Positions 6,234-12,974 of a DNA stretch of 12,974 nucleotides are shown piece by piece (position 1 is the first letter of the stretch; every line of letters starts with the position of its first letter). The notes below the pieces were generated by a model. It worked only from the letters and a program-made list of their open reading frames with translations, made no database searches and had not been told where the DNA came from. The stretch is from Acidobacteriota bacterium (GTDB taxonomy: Bacteria > Acidobacteriota > Terriglobia > Terriglobales > Acidobacteriaceae). The position numbers were made by a program, and so were the translations under genes. The DNA is taken from assembly GCA_021781255.1 (NCBI GenBank), contig JAJXXG010001059.1, forward strand, positions 1 to 12,974, written 5' to 3'.

Positions 6234-6270
6234 ACCTTTCACGCGAGTGTCAACCGGTCCGCAGGGTCGC

Positions 6271-9200
6271 TCAATCCACCGTGAGGACCACGTCAACCTG
6301 TTGCGAAATACCATCGGATGAGACTGTGACGGGAATCGTATAAGTGCCCGCTGGAGTGCGGTAGCCGCCACTTTGGCCGCCGGAACCGCCGCCGCCGTTA
6401 TTGCCGCTGAACCCGGCGCCGACGCAGCTTGTCATGCCACCGGTCACGATCACCAGCAGTGCTACGAAGAGTAGAACCTTGCGGCGCTTGCAAACGGCGA
6501 GCGGCAGTAGCAGCAGCCCGCAGGCCAGAGGTAGTGCACGTCGGAAGGCGCTGTGGCCAGAACCCGATTCACTGGGGCCCGGTCTGTCCAGAAACGGTCT
6601 TCCCATGTCCGGTTTTTCAAGGCGAGCCGTCGACCCGCTGCCCGTAGAGATCTCTACCACGACATTGCCCTCGACGCCGGAGCTGAGAGTTTCGCTGCCT
6701 GGGTTAAAAAGACAAAGCGAATTAGTCGGCAGGGTTCCACACGCGAACGAGAATGTGCCGCTGGACCCGGCCGGCGTAATCGCCAGCGTGTAATTGGCCT
6801 GCGCGCCGCTGGAAACTGTCTGGCTGGTGGGGCCGACGAAGCTAACGCTGAAATCGAAGCCCGTCCCCGAGAGCGCCACACTGGCCGGTGTGGCGACGGC
6901 AGAGGAGCTGACCGTTAACGCGCCGGATGCTGCGCCGCCCGTGCTGGGCTGAAAAACGAGCGCCGCGGTGCAGTTGGCGCCCGTTGCCAGGCTGCCCGTG
7001 CAGGTGTTTTGCGTGATGCTGAACGGCGCAGAGGCCGCCAGCGAGACCGAGCCGATGGCGTAATTGGAGGAGTTGGTGACTGTGACTGTCTGCGCCGTGC
7101 TGGACTGGCCCGCGCTGACGACGGGAAACGTGAGTTGCGACGGATTTGTCGACAGGCCGGAGGTGAGCTGGCCTGAGCCGTTCAGGGGCACCGAAACCGG
7201 CGCCACGCCGGTGGTGGACGAGGAGACAATGAGTGTGGCCGCGATGGCGCCGGTGCCGCCCGGCGTAAAGACGATCTGCGCCGTGCAACTGCTGCCGTTG
7301 TTGAGCACGGCCCCGCAGGTGGTGTTGGGGACGGAGTAGCTGGAGGCGGCAGCGCCGGTGAGCTGGAAGCCGACATTGGCAACGGGCGCTCCGCCGTTGT
7401 TCGTTATCGTGAGTGTCTGCGGAGTGCTCGCTACGCCCGGCTGCTGGTTGGTGAAAGTGAAACTGGTGGGGTTCACGCTGAGCGCTCCCGGTGCCACGCC
7501 GTTTCCGCTCAGTTGCACGGTCTGCGTTTTCAGGGCATCGGCAATGGTGAGCGTGCCGGTGAGCGCTCCCAACTGCGTGGGAGCGAAGACTACGCTGACG
7601 GTTCCAACCGAATGGGCGGCAATTTGCGTGGGGTTGGAGCCCGATTGCTGAAACTCGCCGCTCACCGAAACCGGGTTTGCGGGGAAGGTGAGCGGCAGAT
7701 CGCCCGTATTGGTGATGGTGACCGACAGCGCGGCGGAAACCTGGCCGTCCGCGGTTGACGGGAAGCTGAGCGACGTGGGATTGAGGGTGTCGGTGGGCGC
7801 AGCCTCGCCGGTTCCGGTCAGTTGCACGGTCTGGGTGCCTGCGCCATCCGTAAAGGTGAGCAGGCCGGTGGCAGCGCCGGATGCAGTGGGGTCGTATTCA
7901 ACATTCACCTGGCAATCGCTGCTCGCCGCAAGGCTGGTTGTGCCGCACGCGTTGCCGGCAATGACGAATGGGGCGGTGATGGAAACGTTGCTGATGGGGA
8001 TTGCCGATGTGCTGCTGTTGGCGACCGTGACCGAAAGCGGCGCGGAAGTGGCTCCAACTTCCACGCCGCCGAAACTCACGGTGGACGGAGCCAAAGTCAC
8101 CGCGCCGGCCGCGGCGCCGGTTCCATTCAGATCCACCGTCAGTTGGCCGCCGTCGACGTTGGCATAGATGGTCATCGTGCCGGTGAGCGGGCCGATGGCC
8201 TGGGGCGTAAACGTGACCGAAATGGAGCAGCTCGCTCCCGCGGCTACTGGTGCATTCACGCAGTTGTCGGTCTCGCTGAAGCTGCTGCTCATGGAAATGG
8301 ACGTTGGCACGAGGGCGGTGCTGCCGGTATTTTCGAGAGTTACCGTCAGCGCGGTACTGGTGGTGTCGAGGGCCTGACTTTGGAAGGTGAGCGAAGACGG
8401 GTTTACCGACGCAGAGGTGATCCCCGTGCCCGCGCTCCACAACCCGGTTTGCCACAGGCCGCGGCCGTAGGTGCCCGCCACCAGCACCGGCGCTGAAGCG
8501 GTGACCGGAGCGGCGCTGAGCGCGACTACCGGGGCGTCAGGCAGTCCGGAGCCGAACACCGACCAGCAGTTGGATAAGGCCTGTGCGCAGCCTGTTACCT
8601 CGGTGGTGAAGTACACTCCCCGGTCCGTAGCCACGTAGACCGTGTTGGCATTCTGTGGGTCCACCGCCAGGCTATTGGCCGGCGCGGCGGGCAGGTTGGC
8701 GGTAATGTCAGTCCAGCTCGCCCCTCCATTGGTCGAGCGGTACAGCACTTGAATCTCCTGCCCCAGGCTCTCGATTCCCGCCACGGTCACGTAAACCGTG
8801 TTGCCGGTGGGGTCGTGGGTATCAACGGTCACGCTGGAGATGTCGAGGCCGTAGTAGTTGAGCGTGTGCGCGTCATTGACCACGGAGTTCAGCGTCAGAT
8901 CGCTCCATGTGGGCGATGCGCCGGAGGAAGGATTCAGGGTAGCGCTCAAAACGTGGCCGGGCAGGTTGGCGCCGTAGTCGGCGGAGCCGTACATGCCGAG
9001 ATAAATGATTTCGCCGCCGCTCGGGAGCGGCAGGGCGGCCATGGAGCGGATGAGCGCGTCACCGTTGCAGGCCGTATCCGTCGCGCCGCTCGACAGAATG
9101 GGGCTGATGGCGTTGCTCAAACTCCAACCGCCGCTGACGGGGCCGCGCCACACGCGGCAGGTTCCAACGAGCAGCTGCGTGGGGTCGAGCGGGTCCACCA

Positions 9201-11331
9201 GAAACGGCGCCGGCGTGGGCATGGTGTCGCCATCGCCGCCCACATCCGCATCCGTCACCACGGGGCTTCGGCCAAAATCGGCCGGCGTGCAGAGCGAGTT
9301 TTGCGAGCACAGATAGATGGCGACGCCCGGCTGGTTGTTCACGTACCAGTTGTTGTTGTTCGTGGGGTCAATCGCCACCGGCCCGCCGTAGCCGGAGAGA
9401 ATCTGCGGCCAGTCCGTGGTCACGGAGCCGCTCTTCACGCCCGCGGTTCCGTTCACACCAAGACCGGCCATCATGCTGTAGGGCGATGTGACCACCGGCG
9501 ACAGGCTCACTGCCTCGGCCAGCGAACCCAGGCTGCCGTTCAGGTTCTGGAAGTGGGTGGAATCTGACGCAGAACACGCCGCTCCGGTTTCACCGATCGC
9601 GTCTGTCGAGCGCCAGAGCCCGCTGTCGTTGCCGATAAATATCTCCAGCGGATTGGCCGCGTTCCAGGCCAGCGCGTGCTGGAATTCGCCCACCTGCGCG
9701 CTCATGCATGTGGTGGAGTTGGTGGTGTTTCGCCACGGGCAGCCCATGGCCAGGCTGCACGTCCACAGGTCGTTGGCGCCGGCCACGAGCAGCGTGTCCT
9801 GTTGAGAGGGAACCGCGGCCAGCGTAAGGTTATAGGTCCCGTCGGCAATCGTTACCGGTCCCTGCAGGGTGCTGGTTTCGAGCGCAGCCGTATTCCATTG
9901 CCTGGCAAAGGTGATGGTGGAGCTGCTGCACGCGCTGCCGCTTAGGGCGCATGCATCCTGCCACAGTCCCTGGTCCTGGTTGTTCAGGTCCACGGTCCAG
10001 GCGAAGGTGTCGCCGGTTTGCGGATTCACTGCCAGCGCGCCGCGAAAGATGGGGCAGGCAATAGAACCGGTGCTGCCCGTATTGGTGGGACACATGAGTG
10101 TCGTAAGCCCGGAGCCGGGCTGGTCGGCCATGCGCGTCCAGGTGATTCCGTCCGCCGATTGGTAATAACCGTGATAACGCACCGCGGCCACAAATAACTG
10201 CCGCACCGGGTTCCACACCACCGCCGTGGCTGAGTTGCCGGAGCCCGGGAACGGACTGAGCGGGCCTTGCACGTCTCCGCTGGTGCTGTCGGTGACGGTG
10301 GCCAGGTGCCACGTGGCTCCGCCGTCAGAGGAGTAATAGAGGCCCTCATAGCTCGACCCGGCGCGGACCGCATCCACCAGCGTGCCTTCATAGGCGTCTG
10401 AAACCGCGGCCACCACCACCTGCGGATTCACCGTGCTCCAGGCAAAATCCGCGAAACCTTCGCCCACAAAGCTGAAATCCCGGTTGCTCTGGCCGTCCTC
10501 CAGGTCCATCGTTTGCTGGATCAGGCTCCAGGTGTTACCGCCGTCGGCGGAGCGCAGGATGCCGGCGCCGTAATACGAGTCAAGCACATCGTTGGGGTCG
10601 CCCGTGCCGGCCAAAATCACCCCCGTCCCGCCCGGCTGCACGGTGAGCGCGCCAATGCTGATGGAGGGGTCTACGGCTCCTCCGAGAGCGGCCACCGCGT
10701 CGGTGAGCGGTGTAAAGGAGATCAGAGACGTATTCGCGGAGCCCGCGTTATTGGCAAACCAAACGCCGCCGCCGGTTGTTCCGATATAGAGGCGATTGCC
10801 CGTCGTGTCGGAGGGATCGAGCGCAATCGCGGCCACGCGGCCGGTGACGAGGTTGAAATCCGGCGTTTGAACGGCCGTGGGGCCAAGGGCCGTCCAGGTT
10901 GGGTTTGTGATGGAGCTTGATGAGCTTTGGGGTCGCAAAGCTGCAGGGCTCTCCAGAATGCCGTTGCGCGCCGCCATGGCTCGCGGCGTGATGCGACGGC
11001 CCGGCGTCCATCCGCGCTGGGCGAGAAAACGCTCGGCTTCACTCACGCGAGGGGGCACGCGCGGGATCAGCCTGGTTTGCTGAAGCGTGGATTTGGCTTG
11101 CGCACGCGGAATCTCGCTCTGCGCCACGGCGGCCGGGCCAGGCGAGAACAGAGCCGGCAGCAATGCGGCCAGTGCGATGCGGGCCCACGCGCTGCGGCTT
11201 CTCTGCCGGCGCGCGCGGCCGCCGCGATAGACACGATTCCCTTCCCTGCGGTCACTTGCAGGGCCCGTGCAATTTTGATCGAAATTCAGATCGGGCGATT
11301 TTGGATCGAACATTGGCTTCGTCACGCGCAT
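6271..11331 (-). CDS. Giant exported surface protein: Asp-box propeller plus ASH repeats plus split Ig-like C-terminus
   Basis: This 1,686-residue protein is probably a cell-surface or secreted adhesion or scaffold protein; no enzyme activity can be assigned. A long basic n-region precedes a hydrophobic core at about 51-67 and a likely signal cut at AVA|QS (70/71). Residues of about 145-965 carry repeats of the BNR/sortilin propeller type, with Asp boxes such as SADGGNTW (261-268) and SSDGGATW (334-341), later STNGGASW, and GTYGRGLW near the end. Sialidase catalytic residues were not identified. Five domains of 100-109 residues (about 970-1491) follow the ASH pattern NPSSLTF, VTVTNTG, Cys pair, V.F.P, G.L, L.GTG. 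An Ig-like domain (about 1492-1570) is then interrupted by two membrane segments (1599-1613, 1619-1633) before strands resume at TPAGTYTIPVTV (1659-1670). ATG at 11331 lacks a strong ribosome site; ATG at 11313 is the alternative. The frame is intact, and the gene stands alone between gatC and the photolyase gene. Confidence 0.88.
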   Translation of the reverse strand: MRVTKPMFDPKSPDLNFDQNCTGPASDRREGNRVYRGGRARRQRSRSAWARIALAALLPALFSPGPAAVAQSEIPRAQAKSTLQQTRLIPRVPPRVSEAERFLAQRGWTPGRRITPRAMAARNGILESPAALRPQSSSSSITNPTWTALGPTAVQTPDFNLVTGRVAAIALDPSDTTGNRLYIGTTGGGVWFANNAGSANTSLISFTPLTDAVAALGGAVDPSISIGALTVQPGGTGVILAGTGDPNDVLDSYYGAGILRSADGGNTWSLIQQTMDLEDGQSNRDFSFVGEGFADFAWSTVNPQVVVAAVSDAYEGTLVDAVRAGSSYEGLYYSSDGGATWHLATVTDSTSGDVQGPLSPFPGSGNSATAVVWNPVRQLFVAAVRYHGYYQSADGITWTRMADQPGSGLTTLMCPTNTGSTGSIACPIFRGALAVNPQTGDTFAWTVDLNNQDQGLWQDACALSGSACSSSTITFARQWNTAALETSTLQGPVTIADGTYNLTLAAVPSQQDTLLVAGANDLWTCSLAMGCPWRNTTNSTTCMSAQVGEFQHALAWNAANPLEIFIGNDSGLWRSTDAIGETGAACSASDSTHFQNLNGSLGSLAEAVSLSPVVTSPYSMMAGLGVNGTAGVKSGSVTTDWPQILSGYGGPVAIDPTNNNNWYVNNQPGVAIYLCSQNSLCTPADFGRSPVVTDADVGGDGDTMPTPAPFLVDPLDPTQLLVGTCRVWRGPVSGGWSLSNAISPILSSGATDTACNGDALIRSMAALPLPSGGEIIYLGMYGSADYGANLPGHVLSATLNPSSGASPTWSDLTLNSVVNDAHTLNYYGLDISSVTVDTHDPTGNTVYVTVAGIESLGQEIQVLYRSTNGGASWTDITANLPAAPANSLAVDPQNANTVYVATDRGVYFTTEVTGCAQALSNCWSVFGSGLPDAPVVALSAAPVTASAPVLVAGTYGRGLWQTGLWSAGTGITSASVNPSSLTFQSQALDTTSTALTVTLENTGSTALVPTSISMSSSFSETDNCVNAPVAAGASCSISVTFTPQAIGPLTGTMTIYANVDGGQLTVDLNGTGAAAGAVTLAPSTVSFGGVEVGATSAPLSVTVANSSTSAIPISNVSITAPFVIAGNACGTTSLAASSDCQVNVEYDPTASGAATGLLTFTDGAGTQTVQLTGTGEAAPTDTLNPTSLSFPSTADGQVSAALSVTITNTGDLPLTFPANPVSVSGEFQQSGSNPTQIAAHSVGTVSVVFAPTQLGALTGTLTIADALKTQTVQLSGNGVAPGALSVNPTSFTFTNQQPGVASTPQTLTITNNGGAPVANVGFQLTGAAASSYSVPNTTCGAVLNNGSSCTAQIVFTPGGTGAIAATLIVSSSTTGVAPVSVPLNGSGQLTSGLSTNPSQLTFPVVSAGQSSTAQTVTVTNSSNYAIGSVSLAASAPFSITQNTCTGSLATGANCTAALVFQPSTGGAASGALTVSSSAVATPASVALSGTGFDFSVSFVGPTSQTVSSGAQANYTLAITPAGSSGTFSFACGTLPTNSLCLFNPGSETLSSGVEGNVVVEISTGSGSTARLEKPDMGRPFLDRPGPSESGSGHSAFRRALPLACGLLLLPLAVCKRRKVLLFVALLVIVTGGMTSCVGAGFSGNNGGGGSGGQSGGYRTPAGTYTIPVTVSSDGISQQVDVVLTVD
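6859..8424 (-). repeat. Five tandem ASH (choice-of-anchor D) domain repeats within the giant gene
   Basis: The translated region consists of five consecutive units of 100-109 residues, starting at SVNPSSLTFQ, LAPSTVSFGG, LNPTSLSFPS, VNPTSFTFTN and TNPSQLTFPV. Each ends near L-[NST]-G-[TNS]-G. Units 1, 2, 4 and 5 hold a Cys pair and unit 3 has none. DNA identity between units is low apart from short shared words such as CAGTTGCACGGTCTG at about 7511 and 7819, so the duplications appear old. Confidence 0.75.
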
Positions 11332-11339
11332 CCGGAGTC

Positions 11340-11394
11340 GGATTCCAGCGTCCTCATTGATGAAAATCTTCCAATGAGGATGAGCGCGGAATCC
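11340..11394 (-). promoter_or_regulatory. Nested hairpin immediately upstream of the giant gene start
   Basis: TCCTCATTG (11351-11359) pairs perfectly with CAATGAGGA (11372-11380) around a 12-base loop. An outer 7-bp stem GGATTCC (11340-11346) / GGAATCC (11388-11394) encloses it. The structure ends 8 bases before the ATG at 11331, so in the transcript it would sit against the ribosome entry site. A 24-codon upstream frame from ATG 11396 to TGA 11324-11322 runs through it and overlaps the main start out of frame. A regulatory role is inferred only from position. Confidence 0.45.
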
Positions 11395-11446
11395 ATCGGA
11401 TAACGCTCAACGAAACACGCAGCTTCCGGGAATGAAACCGTGGCCC

Positions 11447-11476
11447 ATTATAGGACAGCGTGGAATGGGATGAAAA
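11447..11476 (-). promoter_or_regulatory. Candidate promoter of the giant surface-protein gene
   Basis: A perfect TATAAT is read on the minus strand at 11452-11447. An 18-bp spacer separates it from TTTTCA (11476-11471), which matches four of six -35 consensus bases. Transcription would start near 11440, giving a leader of about 110 bases that contains the nested hairpin. The base before the -10 is C, as at the candidate -10 boxes at 4172 and 6119. Confidence 0.5.
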
Positions 11477-11539
11477 GTGATCCCGGATACAGGCCGCGGG
11501 CAGGAGCGAAAAGCCAGCAAGTGGGACGATCTGGCGGGA

Positions 11540-11694
11540 CTACAGCGGAACCAGAGTAGATGTATCCCGGAAGCACGTCAGCCAAGTGGCTTTTTCCGCA
11601 ACCGGGCCCCCAAGGACGGATTCTTGTCCTTGGGGTGGAAGTAAAAGCCACCCTTCACGGATTAACGCAAGGACACGTTTACTCTGGTTCCGCT

Positions 11695-11698
<4 letters not shown>
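11540..11698. mobile_element. MITE-like or structured-RNA element with 19-bp terminal inverted repeats
   Basis: The left end CTACAGCGGAACCAGAGTA (11540-11558) and the reverse complement of the right end (11680-11698) agree at 18 of 19 bases, with 15 contiguous. Both ends are bordered by TA (11541-11542, 11696-11697), as expected for insertion at a TA target. Further inward, GTGGCTTTT (11587-11595) pairs with AAAAGCCAC (11643-11651), and CCCCAAGGAC (11608-11617) pairs with GTCCTTGGGG (11626-11635) around an 8-base loop. The element is too short to encode a transposase. It could be a non-autonomous transposon, a REP-like palindrome or an independent structured RNA. The right end overlaps the photolyase stop codon. 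Confidence 0.55.

Positions 11699-12974
<1,276 letters not shown>

Noticed and set aside
8749..9567. Plus-strand open frame of 272 codons
   Set aside because: It is a shadow of the giant surface-protein gene; the composition is typical of antisense reading of GC-rich codons.

Overview
The window reads as a GC-rich chromosomal segment of an Acidobacteriota bacterium, most likely class Terriglobia. This is inferred from three things. The first is a giant exported protein that joins Asp-box propeller repeats to ASH (choice-of-anchor D) repeats and ends in an Ig-like domain split by a membrane hairpin. The second is heptamer-type repeats in gene junctions. The third is the gene set itself. No 16S rRNA or other taxonomic marker is present. 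All convincing genes lie on the minus strand, so transcription runs from high to low coordinates; long plus-strand reading frames are antisense shadows produced by GC-rich codon bias.

Read in transcription order from the right edge, the first gene is a class II CPD photolyase whose 5' end is cut by the window. A 363-bp gap follows. It holds a strongly structured, TA-flanked inverted-repeat element of about 155 bp, a candidate promoter and a nested hairpin. Next comes a 1,686-residue exported surface protein, then gatC and gatA, subunits of the Asp/Glu-tRNA amidotransferase (gatB is not here). A 251-residue exported protein of unknown function follows. The last genes are yajC, secD and secF (3' end cut by the left edge), the accessory complex of the Sec translocase.

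Functionally the window mixes core housekeeping (protein export; glutaminyl/asparaginyl-tRNA formation), DNA repair and cell-surface accessory genes. YajC-SecD-SecF form one probable operon and GatC-GatA another. The giant surface protein and the 251-residue protein would be exported through the Sec machinery that YajC/SecDF assist, but proximity is the only other link between them.

The most unusual non-coding signals are: (1) degenerate 7-bp tandem repeats that occupy the two operon-internal junctions secD/secF and gatC/gatA, placed so that they abut or supply the downstream ribosome binding site and, for gatC, begin with its stop codon; (2) the MITE-like or structured-RNA element whose right end coincides with the photolyase stop codon; (3) hairpin-rich leaders in front of yajC and the giant gene. 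No complete insertion sequence, CRISPR array, tRNA or rRNA was seen. No complete previously undescribed multi-gene system is evident. The repeats, the 251-residue protein and the split C-terminal domain are the best candidates for novelty.
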